This document shows positions 44,238 through 53,365 of a stretch of 64,000 nucleotides of DNA, piece after piece. Source of the stretch: Amycolatopsis australiensis (GTDB lineage Bacteria > Actinomycetota > Actinomycetes > Mycobacteriales > Pseudonocardiaceae); the NCBI RefSeq assembly GCF_900119165.1, contig NZ_FPJG01000006.1, positions 2,852,001 to 2,916,000 of the forward strand, in the 5' to 3' direction. The position numbers were made by a program, and so were the translations under genes. The notes beneath the pieces are model-generated. The model had not been told where the DNA came from. It worked only from the letters and a program-made list of their open reading frames with translations, and made no database searches. How positions within the stretch are numbered: position 1 is the stretch's first letter; each line of letters begins with the position of its first letter.

Positions 44238-45241
44238 AACCCTTCACCTACGCCAGGCCGGCCACGGCGGCCGAAGCGGTCGACGCCGTCGCCGGCGACC
44301 CGGCCGCGGCGTTCCTGGGCGGCGGCACCAACCTGGTGGACCACCTCAAGCTCGGCGTCGCGGCGCCGGGCCGGATCGTCGACGTGACGGCGCTGAGCTC
44401 GCGGGAGATCACCGAGGACCCCGGCGGTGGCCTGGTGATCGGCGCGGGCGTGCCCAACAGCGACCTGGCGGCCGACCGGCGCGTGCGGGAGCGGTACCCC
44501 GTGCTGGCCCAGGCCCTGCTGTCCGGCGCGTCGGCGCAGCTGCGGAACCGGGCGACCACCGGCGGGAACCCGTTGCAGCGCACGCGATGCCTGTACTTCC
44601 AGGACGTCACGACGCCGTGCAACAAGCGCTCGCCGGGCACCGGCTGCTCGGCCATCGGCGGCGCCACCCGCCAGCACGCGATCCTCGGCGCGTCCGAGCA
44701 CTGCGTCGCGACGCACCCGTCCGACCTGGCTGTGGCGCTCGCCGCGCTCGACGCCGGGGTGCGCGTGCTCGGGCCGGCGGGCGAGCGTGAGATTCCGGTC
44801 GCCGGCCTGCACCGCCTGCCCGGCGACCGGCCCGACCGCGACACGGTGCTCGAGCACGGCGACCTGATCACGGCGATCACCGTCCCCGCGCGGCCGTGGG
44901 CCCGCCGGTCGGCCTACCGGAAGGTCCGCGACCGGGCGTCGTACGCCTTCGCCCTGGTGTCCGTCGCCGCCGCGGTCGACGTGCGGGACGGCGAGCTCGC
45001 CGACGTCCGGATCGCGCTCGGCGGCGTCGCGCACAAGCCGTGGCGCGCCCACCGTGCCGAAGACGTCCTGCGCGGCGGACGGCCGGGCGACGCGCTGTTC
45101 CGGGCCGCCGCCGAGGCCGAGCTCGCCGACGCCCGCCCGCTGGACGGCGTCGACGGCGGCAACGCGTTCAAGATCCCGCTCGTCGCGCGCACCCTGAACG
45201 CTGTCCTGCGCGACCTGACCGCCGAGGAGCCGCGCCGATGA
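44234..45241 (+). CDS. Molybdenum aldehyde oxidoreductase, FAD subunit with extra Fe-S site (PaoB/YagS-like)
   Basis: The 335-residue FAD-binding subunit has FLGGGTNLVDHLKLG (FAD loop) and SAQLRNRATTGGNPLQRTRC. Next comes RCLYFQDVTTPCNKRSPGTGC near 120-140 (split), a Cys-rich insert like that of PaoB, which carries a [4Fe-4S] cluster, and the downstream EHCVATHPSDLAVALAALDA. Ordinary xanthine dehydrogenase FAD subunits lack this insert. GTG 44234 overlaps the previous stop (GTGA). Confidence 0.92.
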   Translation: MKPFTYARPATAAEAVDAVAGDPAAAFLGGGTNLVDHLKLGVAAPGRIVDVTALSSREITEDPGGGLVIGAGVPNSDLAADRRVRERYPVLAQALLSGASAQLRNRATTGGNPLQRTRCLYFQDVTTPCNKRSPGTGCSAIGGATRQHAILGASEHCVATHPSDLAVALAALDAGVRVLGPAGEREIPVAGLHRLPGDRPDRDTVLEHGDLITAITVPARPWARRSAYRKVRDRASYAFALVSVAAAVDVRDGELADVRIALGGVAHKPWRAHRAEDVLRGGRPGDALFRAAAEAELADARPLDGVDGGNAFKIPLVARTLNAVLRDLTAEEPRR

Positions 45242-47328
45242 CCGGACTGCCGGAACCGGAGGCGATCGGCCGCCCGCTCACCCGCCGCGACGGGCCCGCC
45301 AAGGTCACCGGCACCGCGCCGTACGCCTACGAGGTGCCCGCCGAGCACGCCGCCTACTGCCATCCCGTGCAGGCCACGATCGCGCGGGGCCGCTGCACCC
45401 GGGTCGGCACCGTCGAGGCCGAGTCGCTCGACGGCGTGCTGCGCGTGCTGACGCCGTTCACCGCCGAACGGCTGGCCGGCACCGGTGACGCCGAGCTGGC
45501 GGTGCTGCAGGACCGGGAAGTCCCGTTCCGCGGCCGCGTGCTCGCCCTGGTCGTCGCCGACAGCCCGGAGACCGCCCGCCAGGCGGCCGGGCTCGTCGAA
45601 GTCGACTACGAACGCGAAGACGCCGACGTCGAGCTGCGGGCCGACCGCGACGACCTGTACAAACCGGACAAGGTCAACCCGTCCTTCCCGACGGACACCG
45701 ACGAGGGTGATGTCGACGCCGCCCTGCGCGAAGCCGACGTCACCGTCGAGCAGACGTACACGACGGCGATGTACCACAACAACCCGCTCGAACCCCACAC
45801 CACGACGGCATTGTGGGAGAACGACACCCTCACGCTGTGGGACTCCACGCAGGGCGTCCACCCGGTGCGCAGCGCGGTGGCGGAGGTGTTCGGGCTGCCC
45901 GAAGAGCGGGTGCGGGTGATCTGCCCGTACGTCGGCGGCGGCTTCGGGTCGAAGGGCACCGCGCACGCCCACGTCGTCCTCGCGGCGCTGGCCGCGCGGG
46001 CGGTACCGGGGCGCCCGGTGAAGCTCGCGCTGACCCGGCAGCAGATGTTCAGCCTGGCCGGCTACCGCACGCCGACGATCCAGCGGATGCGCCTGGGCGC
46101 GGGCCGCGACGGGCGGCTGACGGCGATCCGGCTGGACGTCGTCGAGCAGACCTCGCGCATCAAGGAGTTCGCCGAGCAGACCGCGGTACCCGCCCGGATG
46201 ATGTACGCGGCGCCGAACCGGCGCACCAGCCACCGGCTCGCCGCGCTCGACGTCCCGGTGCCGTCGTGGATGCGCGCGCCGGGCGAGTGTCCCGGCATGT
46301 TCGGGCCCGAGGTCGCGATGGACGAACTGGCCCACCGGCTCGGCATCGACCCGGTCGAGCTGCGCATCCGCAACGAGCCCGAGCGCGACCCGGAGACCGG
46401 GAACCCCTTCTCCCGCCGCAACCTCGTCGGATGCCTGCGCGCCGGCGCGGCGGAATTCGGCTGGGCGGACCGCGACCCGCGGCCGGGCGTCCGCCGGGAC
46501 GGCCGGTGGCTGGTCGGCACCGGCGTCGCGGCCTCGGTCTACCCGGCGAAGCGGATGCCGGGGTCGACCGCGCACGTCCGGTTCGACGGCGGCCGCTACG
46601 TCGCCGAGATCGGCGCCGCCGACCTCGGCACCGGCGCGTGGACGGTGCTGCCGCAGATCCTGGCCGACGCGCTCCGGGTGCCGGTCGGCGACGTCGACGT
46701 GCGGATCGGCGACACCGCGTTGCCGGTCGCGAGCGTCGCGGGCGGGTCCACCGGCACGGCGTCCTGGGGCTCGACGCTGGTCGCGGCCGCGGCGGCGTTC
46801 CGGGACAAGTACGGCGACGATCCCGGCGACGGCGACGAAGCCTCGGCGGACACGCCGGAGAACCCGGACGAAGACCGCTACGCGATGTACGCCTTCGGCG
46901 CGCAGTTCGCCGAAGCCCGGGTCGACGCCGACACCGGCGAAGTGCGGGTGTCGCGGCTGCACGGCACGTTCGCCGCCGGCCGGATCGTCAACCCGCGCAC
47001 CGCGCGCTCGCAGTTCCTCGGCGGCATGACCATGGGCCTGTCGATGGCCCTGCACGAGCACAGCCTGCTCGACCCGCGGTTCGGCCACGTCGTCAACCAC
47101 GACCTGGCCGAGTACCACATCGCGGCCAACGCGGACGTCCGCGACCTGCGGGCGGACTGGCTGGCCGAGACCGACCCGCACGTGAACCCCATGGGCAGCA
47201 AGGGGATCGGCGAGATCGGCATCGTCGGGACGGCGGCGGCGGTGGCCAACGCGGTCTTCCACGCCACCGGTGTCCGCGTGCGCGACCTGCCGATCACCCT
47301 GGACAAGCTGCTGCCGGGACTGCCCTGA
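45238..47328 (+). CDS. Molybdenum aldehyde oxidoreductase, Mo-binding catalytic subunit (PaoC/YagR-like)
   Basis: The 696-residue subunit shows RRDGPAKVTGTAPYAYEVP at the start, EPHTTTALWENDTLTLWDSTQ near 180 and CPYVGGGFGSKGTAHAHVVLAALA near 223-247 (split). Further motifs are MRAPGECPGMFGPEVAMDELAH and SKGIGEIGIVGTAAAVANA near 660, with the catalytic Glu. It binds molybdopterin cytosine dinucleotide and oxidises aldehydes to acids. The dedicated maturation factor (XdhC/PaoD) is not in the window. Its stop directly abuts the stop of the convergent DUF4383 gene. Confidence 0.93.
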   Translation: MTGLPEPEAIGRPLTRRDGPAKVTGTAPYAYEVPAEHAAYCHPVQATIARGRCTRVGTVEAESLDGVLRVLTPFTAERLAGTGDAELAVLQDREVPFRGRVLALVVADSPETARQAAGLVEVDYEREDADVELRADRDDLYKPDKVNPSFPTDTDEGDVDAALREADVTVEQTYTTAMYHNNPLEPHTTTALWENDTLTLWDSTQGVHPVRSAVAEVFGLPEERVRVICPYVGGGFGSKGTAHAHVVLAALAARAVPGRPVKLALTRQQMFSLAGYRTPTIQRMRLGAGRDGRLTAIRLDVVEQTSRIKEFAEQTAVPARMMYAAPNRRTSHRLAALDVPVPSWMRAPGECPGMFGPEVAMDELAHRLGIDPVELRIRNEPERDPETGNPFSRRNLVGCLRAGAAEFGWADRDPRPGVRRDGRWLVGTGVAASVYPAKRMPGSTAHVRFDGGRYVAEIGAADLGTGAWTVLPQILADALRVPVGDVDVRIGDTALPVASVAGGSTGTASWGSTLVAAAAAFRDKYGDDPGDGDEASADTPENPDEDRYAMYAFGAQFAEARVDADTGEVRVSRLHGTFAAGRIVNPRTARSQFLGGMTMGLSMALHEHSLLDPRFGHVVNHDLAEYHIAANADVRDLRADWLAETDPHVNPMGSKGIGEIGIVGTAAAVANAVFHATGVRVRDLPITLDKLLPGLP

Positions 47329-47799
47329 TCAGTGCCCCTGGATCTCGGGCTCCGGGTACTGGCCGCGGGCGCGGTCGACGGCCGTCGTCGCGATGCCGAG
47401 CGCGATCATCGCCAGGCCGAGGCCCAGGTGCAGCCAGTCGTCGGCGTTGTCGAGCGGGATGAAGTTGGCCGGGCTGTCGTGGTTGAGCGCCAGGCCGAAC
47501 ACCCAGAGCAGGACGTAGACGCCGCCGCCGATCATCAGGAACGCGCGCGAGCCGCCGTTGTAGCGCGCGGCCAGCACGCCGAGGACGCCGAAGAGCAGGT
47601 GGACCAGGTTGTGCAGCACCGAAACGGTGAACACGCCGAACAGGCGGGCTCCCGACTCGTGCCCGGCGAAGCGCAGGTCGCCGTACCCCGCGGTGATCCC
47701 CGGGATGAACCCCAGCACCCCGACGACCAGGAACGCGATCCCGACCAGCAGGGCCGCGGTCCGCGCGGTGCTCCGGCGCGGCCGGGTTTCCGTTGTCAT
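47329..47799 (-). CDS. DUF4383 family four-helix membrane protein
   Basis: The 156-residue protein has four membrane helices (about residues 15-35, 55-80, 85-105 and 125-145), with VSVLHNLVHLLFGVLGVLAAR and NHDSPANFIPLDNADDWLHLGLG (split), hallmarks of DUF4383. ATG 47799 follows GGGAGGCGTC. The function is unknown. GTTT-N15-GGGTAG lies 32-56 bp upstream, so it is a probable general-stress gene. Confidence 0.85.
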   Translation of the reverse strand: MTTETRPRRSTARTAALLVGIAFLVVGVLGFIPGITAGYGDLRFAGHESGARLFGVFTVSVLHNLVHLLFGVLGVLAARYNGGSRAFLMIGGGVYVLLWVFGLALNHDSPANFIPLDNADDWLHLGLGLAMIALGIATTAVDRARGQYPEPEIQGH

Positions 47800-47830
47800 G
47801 ACGCCTCCCGCTTTCTCGGCAGCCGGTCGG

Positions 47831-47855
47831 CTACCCGGGTGCGGGCGGGACAAAC
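47831..47855 (-). promoter_or_regulatory. Candidate sigma-B/F-type promoter of the DUF4383 gene
   Basis: On the minus strand GTTT (47855-47852) and GGGTAG (47836-47831) are 15 nt apart, the same arrangement and spacing as before the DUF3140 gene. The -10-like element lies 31 bp before the start codon. Confidence 0.5.
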
Positions 47856-47862
47856 GCGGGGG

Positions 47863-48132
47863 TCAGGCGAGTTCGGCCGAGACGACCGACGGCAGCCCGC
47901 GCAGCCGGTCGAGCAGGGGCTCGGTCTCCTCGGCGGCCAGCAGGACGGCGCAGACCATGCTGCTCTCGCGGACGCCGTCCTTGATGTCGACGCTCAGCTC
48001 GTGCACCGGGCGGCCGTCCAGCGCGTGGACGAGCGCGGGGATCTGCTCGGCACCGCCGACGAAGTAGGTCGCGATGCGGCGCCGCAGCAGCACGGCGGAG
48101 CGGGGCGCGGGAACGGCGAAGGACGTGGACAT
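47863..48132 (-). CDS. Small unknown protein, 89 residues, possibly ACT-like
   Basis: The product MSTSFAVPAPRSAVLLRRRIATYFVGGAEQ... starts at ATG 48132 behind GGAGATCAGCC. Its alternating strand-helix pattern (IATYFVGG, IPALVHALDG, HELSVDIKDG, SMVCAVLLA, EPLLDRLRGL, VVSAELA) fits a ferredoxin-like ACT fold. No catalytic residues are evident. It lies upstream of the DUF4383 gene on the same strand with 63 bp between, which holds that gene's own promoter. Function is not known. Confidence 0.55.
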   Translation of the reverse strand: MSTSFAVPAPRSAVLLRRRIATYFVGGAEQIPALVHALDGRPVHELSVDIKDGVRESSMVCAVLLAAEETEPLLDRLRGLPSVVSAELA

Positions 48133-48295
48133 GGCTGATCTCCAGGACGAAGAAGGAATGAGATCACCGGCCAGGTCCGGAAAATGCGATCGACGACGCT
48201 GCGCGCCGGCGACCTGGGTTCAGCCGGCGCGCCGGGTTACGAGTCGCGAGGACGGCGTGAGGCGCTGCACGGCGTCAGGCTAACACGCGACGGCC

Positions 48296-48881
48296 TCAGC
48301 GGGGCAAGACCCGCTCGAGCAGGCCGGTGACCGTGTCGCGGTACCGCTGCGGGTCGAGCCCGGGTTCCCAGGACCGTTGCAGCAGGAAGCCCCTGGACGA
48401 GGGCGAGCAGGACGCGGGCGAACATGTCGGGCTCGACCCCGTCCGGCAGCGCGACGCCGTCGAGGGTGCGCTCGACGTCCCCGAGCGGCGCGAGCCCTTC
48501 GGTGACGACCCGCCGCAGCCGCTCGTCGTGCTCGGCGCGGGCCCAGACGTGCACGGTGACGCGCCGCCGCCGCGCCTCCGCCGGGTCGGCGATCCAGGCG
48601 AAGCAGGCGTCCATGAACTGGCGCAGGCCGTCCGGGCCACCGGTGGCGAGCGCCGCCCGGAGCAGTTCCCGCTCGCGCTCGTGGCGGTCGGCGGCGACGG
48701 CTTCGATGATCGCCTCCTTGCTGTCGAAGTAGCCGTAGATCGCGACGGCGCTCATCCCCGACTCGGCGACGATGTCCTGCATGGACGCCCCGCCGGGGCC
48801 CGCTTTCTCGAAGCACGCCATCGCGGCGTCGAGGATCCGCTGCCGCCGCGCCTCGCGGCGCTCGTCACTGATGCGCGGCAT
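48296..48881 (-). pseudogene. TetR family regulator disrupted by a one-base frameshift
   Basis: ATG 48881 opens a normal TetR protein (MPRISDERREARRQRILDA, with helix-turn-helix ASMQDIVAESGMSAVAIYGYF). In the ligand domain the frame changes at a run of four C (48390-48393, GGGG on the coding strand). Before it the reading is VLLALVQG. After it the family-like continuation FLLQRSWEPGLDPQRYRDTVTGLLERVL (split) to TGA 48296 is found only in the next frame. Unshifted, the product gains a meaningless tail to 48237. One extra G explains it, by real mutation or sequencing error. Its 5' end overlaps the methyltransferase remnant by 17 bp. Confidence 0.75.
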
Positions 48882-49110
48882 GGGCGTTCCTCGCGACGGC
48901 GATCCGGTACAGCCGCGAGCCGCCGCCCGCTTCGAAGGCCGAGACGTCCGATTCCAGGACGAACCCGCGCTCGGCGAGGACGCGCAGCGACGGGCGCAGG
49001 AACGCGGTGGCGTACGGGTCTTCGAACCGGCGACGGCCGGGCGGCCGGTGGGTTTCGAAGGCCCGCTGCAGGGCCATCGTCTCGGCGGTGAAGCTGGCAC
49101 GCGCCGCCAT
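48865..49110 (-). pseudogene. Internally deleted SAM-dependent methyltransferase (TIGR00027/LCM type) remnant
   Basis: The 81-residue frame starts MAARASFTAETMALQRAFETH and has RFEDPYATAFL, matching the N-terminus of actinobacterial class I methyltransferases of the TIGR00027 group. It then jumps at about residue 40 to VLAERGFVLESDVSAFEA and RLYRIAVARN, which matches the C-terminus of the same family. The whole SAM-binding core of about 200 residues is missing, so the protein cannot be a working methyltransferase. It lies directly before the frameshifted TetR gene. Confidence 0.55.
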
Positions 49111-49143
49111 AGCGAATGGATGGTTGTTCGCGAGTCCCCGTGG

Positions 49144-50103
49144 TCAGCTCGCCCGGATCAGGCCGAGGCCCAGTGGCGTGATCTCGTGGACGTGCGCCTT
49201 GCCGGAGCGGGTGCTGGTGATCAGCCCGCTCGCCCGCAGCACCGAGGCGTGCTGGCTGGCCGTCGCGAGGGAGACGCCGGTCAGTTCGGCCAGCTCGCTC
49301 GTGTTGCACCGTGCGATCGCGATCGTCACCAGCGCCCTCGCCCGCGTCTGGCCGAGCAGGGCCGCCAGTGCCGGTCCCGGCTCCGCGTCGCGGTCGAACC
49401 CCGGGTGGCTGATCGAGTGCACCAGCACCGGCGGCAGACCTGGGTTCTTGTACGTCGTCGGCATGCCGTGGGCGAAGAACGCCGGGATCAGGCGGAGGCC
49501 GCGGCCGTCCAGGTGCAGCTCCTGCTCGGCCGGGAACCGGACGCGCAGCACCGGCGGCGTCCACGTGATGTCCGGGTGCAGCGTCGAAAGCAGCAGCTGC
49601 GGCCCGCCGTGGTCGAGGCTGGCCTGCAGGCGGCGGCGGTCGCGGGCGACCGCCCGGCGGACCGCCGGCCAGTCCGGGGCCAGGCACCGGCGGTAGTAGT
49701 CGTGCAGGGCCGTGCCGAGCCGGTGCAGCTCGCGGGTCTCGCCGCCGGCCAGCCGGCGCAGCCACGCCGGGACGCGCGTGCCCTGCGCCGCCAGCTCGGC
49801 GACGTCGGCGGCCAGGACCGGCGGCGGGGTGTCCAGCACCGCCGCGACCCCGTCGCCGATCGTGCGGCGGCCCGCCGGGGTGAGGAAGTCCGGGCAGTAC
49901 CCGTACGGCGGGACGGCCGCCATCAGCAGCCGCCCGGACTCGGGGACCGCCGAACGCGAGCCCCGGCGCCACCGGCCGAAGAACGGCTCGCCCTCGGGCC
50001 GGCGCATCCGGTAGCTGCTCATCAGCAGCTCCCACATCGGATCGGCGTCCTCGGCGATGGTCAGCTTCGCCAGGTCCGCCTCCGTGAAGTGGATCTTCAA
50101 CAT
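49144..50103 (-). CDS. ArsR-like winged-helix regulator with DUF5937 domain
   Basis: The 319-residue protein begins MLKIHFTEADLAKLTIAEDADPMWELL, as do actinobacterial DUF5937 regulators. It ends in a winged helix-turn-helix (CNTSELAELTGVSLATASQHASVLRASGLITSTRSGKAHVHEITPLG, about 265-312, split). In this family the sensor domain precedes the DNA-binding domain. Target and ligand are unknown. ATG 50103 has the weak site GGCGGTACCTCG upstream. It diverges from the conservon by 276 bp. Confidence 0.82.
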   Translation of the reverse strand: MLKIHFTEADLAKLTIAEDADPMWELLMSSYRMRRPEGEPFFGRWRRGSRSAVPESGRLLMAAVPPYGYCPDFLTPAGRRTIGDGVAAVLDTPPPVLAADVAELAAQGTRVPAWLRRLAGGETRELHRLGTALHDYYRRCLAPDWPAVRRAVARDRRRLQASLDHGGPQLLLSTLHPDITWTPPVLRVRFPAEQELHLDGRGLRLIPAFFAHGMPTTYKNPGLPPVLVHSISHPGFDRDAEPGPALAALLGQTRARALVTIAIARCNTSELAELTGVSLATASQHASVLRASGLITSTRSGKAHVHEITPLGLGLIRAS

Positions 50104-50274
50104 CGAGGTACCGCCCCTTTCCCCGGCGAGAATAGCGGTGGCGGAAATTCACGGACGCGCCCCGGGTTTCCGCACGATCTTGAGGTGGTGTTCACCCTCC
50201 GCGAGGGTAAAAAGCCGGGCCGTGGCGGCTCACCCTGCGTAGCTGGTGCGTACGGGGGAAATGGCGGCGCTTCC

Positions 50275-50304
50275 TTGACAGCGCCGCGGTCGCCGGGGTT
50301 ATGT
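50275..50304 (+). promoter_or_regulatory. Candidate sigma-70 promoter of the conservon
   Basis: TTGACA (50275-50280), N18 and TTATGT (50299-50304) give a housekeeping-type promoter about 75 nt before the cvnA start. A TTCCGCGGAA palindrome follows at 50317-50326 in the leader. Confidence 0.45.
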
Positions 50305-50379
50305 CTGGCGTCTGAATTCCGCGGAAAAAGCACCTTAAATCGTTCTCGGGTCACCGGTACGAATCGAGCGACGCCACCG

Positions 50380-52572
50380 ATGAAAGAAGAAGAAACACTT
50401 CGCCGTCGTCCCGCCGCCTCCTGGAATCCCGGCACCTGGCGGCTGCGCACCAAGATCTCCGTCGTGCTGCTGCTGCCCGTCCTGGTCGCGCTGCTGCTGG
50501 CCGGCGGCCGCGTGCAGGTCGAGCTCGCCCAGGCGGGCGGGCTCAGCGCCGTGCGCGACCAGATGCCCGTCGTGCAAGGGATCGCCGAGCTCGGCGGCCT
50601 CGCCGACGAGGAGGTGAACCACGACGGCGCCGCCGCGCAGACCGCCGCGGTCGACGCGAAGGCCGCCGCGATCCGCCACGACGCCGAATTCGCGCAGCTC
50701 GGTCCCGAGCTTTCCCGGGCGCTGGAAGATCAATTGGGTAAATTGGCCGGACTGCGTCAGCAGGACGGTTCCGCGGCCGCGAAAACCGCTGGTTACCACG
50801 ACTTCGCCGGCGCGCTCGCGGAAGTGATCCCCGGCATCGTCGACCAGGCCGGAAATGCCGATCTCGACGCCTCGGCCGATATCGTGAAGGCATTGATGCA
50901 GCTGAGGACCGCGCTGGCCGGCCAGGAGGTGCCGGGCGGCAAGCCGTCCGACGCGGCCGCGGCCGCCGCCGAAGAAGCGGTGCTCACCGCGCAGCTGCGC
51001 CGGTCGCTGTCGCCCGGCGCGGTCGCCGCGCGGTTCGCCGCCGCCACCATCCCCGGCGCCGGCGGCCCCGCGGCCCGGCGGGCCGCGCTCGGGACCCTCC
51101 TGGCCGAGCAGGTGAAAGCGCTTTCGGACGCGGTCGGCGCCCGGACCAACCAGGTCCGCTCCGCCGCGCTGCGCGACGCCGCGCTGGTGCTCGCGGCGCT
51201 GCTGGGCGCCCTCGCCATCGCGCTCGCCGTGGCCCGCTCGGTGGTCTCCCCGATCCGGCGGCTGCACGCGGCGGCGCTCGACACCGCGCGCAACCGGCTG
51301 CCCGGCACCATCGAGCGGATCCGCGAGGGCGAGGACGTCGACTGGCAGGCGACCGAGCCGCTGCCGGTCGACTCCGAGGAGGAGATCGGGCAGCTGGCGC
51401 GGGCGTTCGACGACATGCACCGGCAGGCGGTGCGGCTGGCCGTCGGCGAGCAGGCCGAGATGCGGATCCAGGTCAGCGAGATGTTCATGGCGCTGTCGCG
51501 CCGCAGCCAGTCGCTGGTGGAGCTGCAGCTGTCGGTGATCGAGGACCTCGAAGCCGAGGAGCAGGACCCGCAGCGGCTGGCCGAGCTGTTCCGGATCGAC
51601 CACATCGCCACCCGGCTGCGGCGCAACGGCGAGAACCTGCAGGTCCTCGCGGGCGGCCGGCCGGTGCGGCGGGACGTCGGCCCGGTCCCCGCGGTCGAGC
51701 TGCTGCGGGCGGCGACCTCGGAGGTCAAGGACTATCAGCGCGTCACGCTCGGCAACGCGCCACGCGGGTCGGTGCAGTCCGAAGCCGCGGCCGACGTCGT
51801 GCACATCCTCGCCGAGCTGCTGGAGAACGCCATCCGCTCGTCGCCGCCGGAGGAGCAGGTCGTGCTCACCGCCGACCGCGGCTTCGACGGCGGCCTGCTG
51901 ATCGAGGTCGTCGACACCGGGCTCGGCATGACCCGCGAGGACCTCGAGGCGGCGAACGCCCGGCTGGCCGCCGGCGCGGCGGTGAGCCCGGAGACGACCC
52001 GCCGGATGGGGCTGTTCGTGGTGAGCAGGCTCGCCGCGTCGCACGGGATCACCGTGCGGCTGCGGCCGACGACCACGCGCACCGCGAGCGCGGGCATCAC
52101 CGCCAGCGTGCACGTGCCCGGCGTGCTGATCCTCGTCGACCTGCCGCCGCGGCCGCCCGCGATCCTCCCGGCGGCCGCCGGCACCGCCCGGCGCGAGCCG
52201 GAACCCCGCTGGCCCGCCGAGGAACCGGGCCCGGCCGTCGTGGAGCCCGCGCCGATCTTCGACCAGATGCTTTCGCACTGGTTCGCCGGCACCCCGGCGA
52301 GCGCGGAGTGGACGAGCCCGGCCGACGAGCTGCGGCGGGCCGCCGAGGCCGCGGTCGGGACGCTGGACGACGTCGAGTTCACCGCGTCCGGGCTGCCGGC
52401 CCGGCAGCCGGGGGCGCAGCTCGCGCCCGGTGCGGCCGCGCCGCGCAAGCCGACCGCACCTGACACGTCGTTCCGGGACCCGGCTGCCGTGCGGAGCAAC
52501 CTTTCCCGGCACTACAGCGGCATGCGCGCGGCCCGCCACCGGGTCGCGACCGACCCGAAGGCGCAGCGATGA
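50380..52572 (+). CDS. cvnA: Conservon sensor histidine kinase-like protein CvnA with nitrate-sensor-like domain
   Basis: The 730-residue protein has two membrane helices (about 25-42 and 265-287) flanking an external helical NIT-like sensor domain. A HAMP segment follows ([20 protein letters not shown]), then a coiled stretch with [21 protein letters not shown] and [19 protein letters not shown]. Its ATPase domain has an N-box [16 protein letters not shown] and DTGLGM. The last 150 residues are disordered and Pro/Ala-rich. It is CvnA of a conservon: the signal input that works with a roadblock protein, a DUF742 protein and a small GTPase. The start overlaps nothing; the stop overlaps cvnB (ATGA). 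Confidence 0.9.
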   Translation: MKEEETLRRRPAASWNPGTWRLRTKISVVLLLPVLVALLLAGGRVQVELAQAGGLSAVRDQMPVVQGIAELGGLADEEVNHDGAAAQTAAVDAKAAAIRHDAEFAQLGPELSRALEDQLGKLAGLRQQDGSAAAKTAGYHDFAGALAEVIPGIVDQAGNADLDASADIVKALMQLRTALAGQEVPGGKPSDAAAAAAEEAVLTAQLRRSLSPGAVAARFAAATIPGAGGPAARRAALGTLLAEQVKALSDAVGARTNQVRSAALRDAALVLAALLGALAIALAVARSVVSPIRRLHAAALDTARNRLPGTIERIREGEDVDWQATEPLPVDSEEEIGQLARAFDDMHRQAVRLAVGEQAEMRIQVSEMFMALSRRSQSLVELQLSVIEDLEAEEQDPQRLAELFRIDHIATRLRRNGENLQVLAGGRPVRRDVGPVPAVELLRAATSEVKDYQRVTLGNAPRGSVQSEAAADVVHILAELLENAIRSSPPEEQVVLTADRGFDGGLLIEVVDTGLGMTREDLEAANARLAAGAAVSPETTRRMGLFVVSRLAASHGITVRLRPTTTRTASAGITASVHVPGVLILVDLPPRPPAILPAAAGTARREPEPRWPAEEPGPAVVEPAPIFDQMLSHWFAGTPASAEWTSPADELRRAAEAAVGTLDDVEFTASGLPARQPGAQLAPGAAAPRKPTAPDTSFRDPAAVRSNLSRHYSGMRAARHRVATDPKAQR

Positions 52573-52991
52573 GCACCCGGCAGGAAGGAGCGGAAGTGGC
52601 CGACCAGTCCCGCAACTGGCTGGTGTCGGCGTTCACGCAGGAGGTGCCCGGCGTCGCGCACGCCGCGCTCGTGTCGGCCGACGGGCTGCTCGTCGCGGCG
52701 AACGAAACCCTGCCGCGTGACCGGGCCGACCAGCTCTCGGCCATCGCCTCCGGGCTCTCGAGCCTCGCCATCGGAACCGCCGAGCTGTTCACCGCCGGCC
52801 GGGTCGTGCAGTCGGTCATCGAGATGGAGCAGGGCTTCCTGCTGCTGATGAACGTCGGCGACGGCTCGAACCTCGTCGTGCTGGCCCATCCCGGCTGCGA
52901 CATCGGGCTGGTCGGCTACGAGATGACGCTGCTGGTCGACCGGGCCGGGAAGATGGTCGACACCCCGGCCCGGCCGGGAGCGAGCCGGTGA
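52569..52991 (+). CDS. cvnB: Conservon roadblock/LC7 protein CvnB
   Basis: The 140-residue protein is a roadblock/LC7 domain: [34 protein letters not shown] near 16-48 (split), then [54 protein letters not shown] (split). Such proteins are GTPase-activating or scaffold partners of the conservon GTPase. ATG 52569 overlaps the cvnA stop by 4 bp and its own stop overlaps cvnC (GTGA). Confidence 0.93.
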   Translation: MSTRQEGAEVADQSRNWLVSAFTQEVPGVAHAALVSADGLLVAANETLPRDRADQLSAIASGLSSLAIGTAELFTAGRVVQSVIEMEQGFLLLMNVGDGSNLVVLAHPGCDIGLVGYEMTLLVDRAGKMVDTPARPGASR

Positions 52992-53365
52992 CCGACGGCC
53001 GGCGCCGGGAAGGCGGTCGGCACGCCGCGTCGCTGGCCCGCCCGTACGCGTGGACCGCCGGCCGCACCCGGCCGCGGGTCGAGCTGGCCGTCGAAGCGCT
53101 CGTCGAGACGACGCCGGAGGGGCGCACCGCGCCCTACAGCCCGACCGACCCGCTGGCCGCGGTGACGCAGCTGTGCCTGCACCAGCGCTCGGTGGCGGAG
53201 GTCGCGGCGCACCTCGGTGTGCCGCTGGGCGTGGCCAGGGTGCTCGTCGGCGACCTGCTCGCGGCCGGCCAGGTGTCGGTCCGCGACACGCTCACCGCGG
53301 ACGCCTCCTTCGACGAACGCAACGACCTGCTCGAAAGGGTCCTCAGTGGACTACGCGCACTCTGA
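52988..53365 (+). CDS. cvnC: Conservon DUF742 protein CvnC
   Basis: The 125-residue DUF742 protein has [15 protein letters not shown] near the start, [37 protein letters not shown] in the middle (split; a helix-turn-helix-like shape) and [14 protein letters not shown] at the end. Family members always accompany CvnB and CvnD. The biochemical role is unsettled. Its last 20 bp overlap cvnD. Confidence 0.93.
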   Translation: MTDGRRREGGRHAASLARPYAWTAGRTRPRVELAVEALVETTPEGRTAPYSPTDPLAAVTQLCLHQRSVAEVAAHLGVPLGVARVLVGDLLAAGQVSVRDTLTADASFDERNDLLERVLSGLRAL

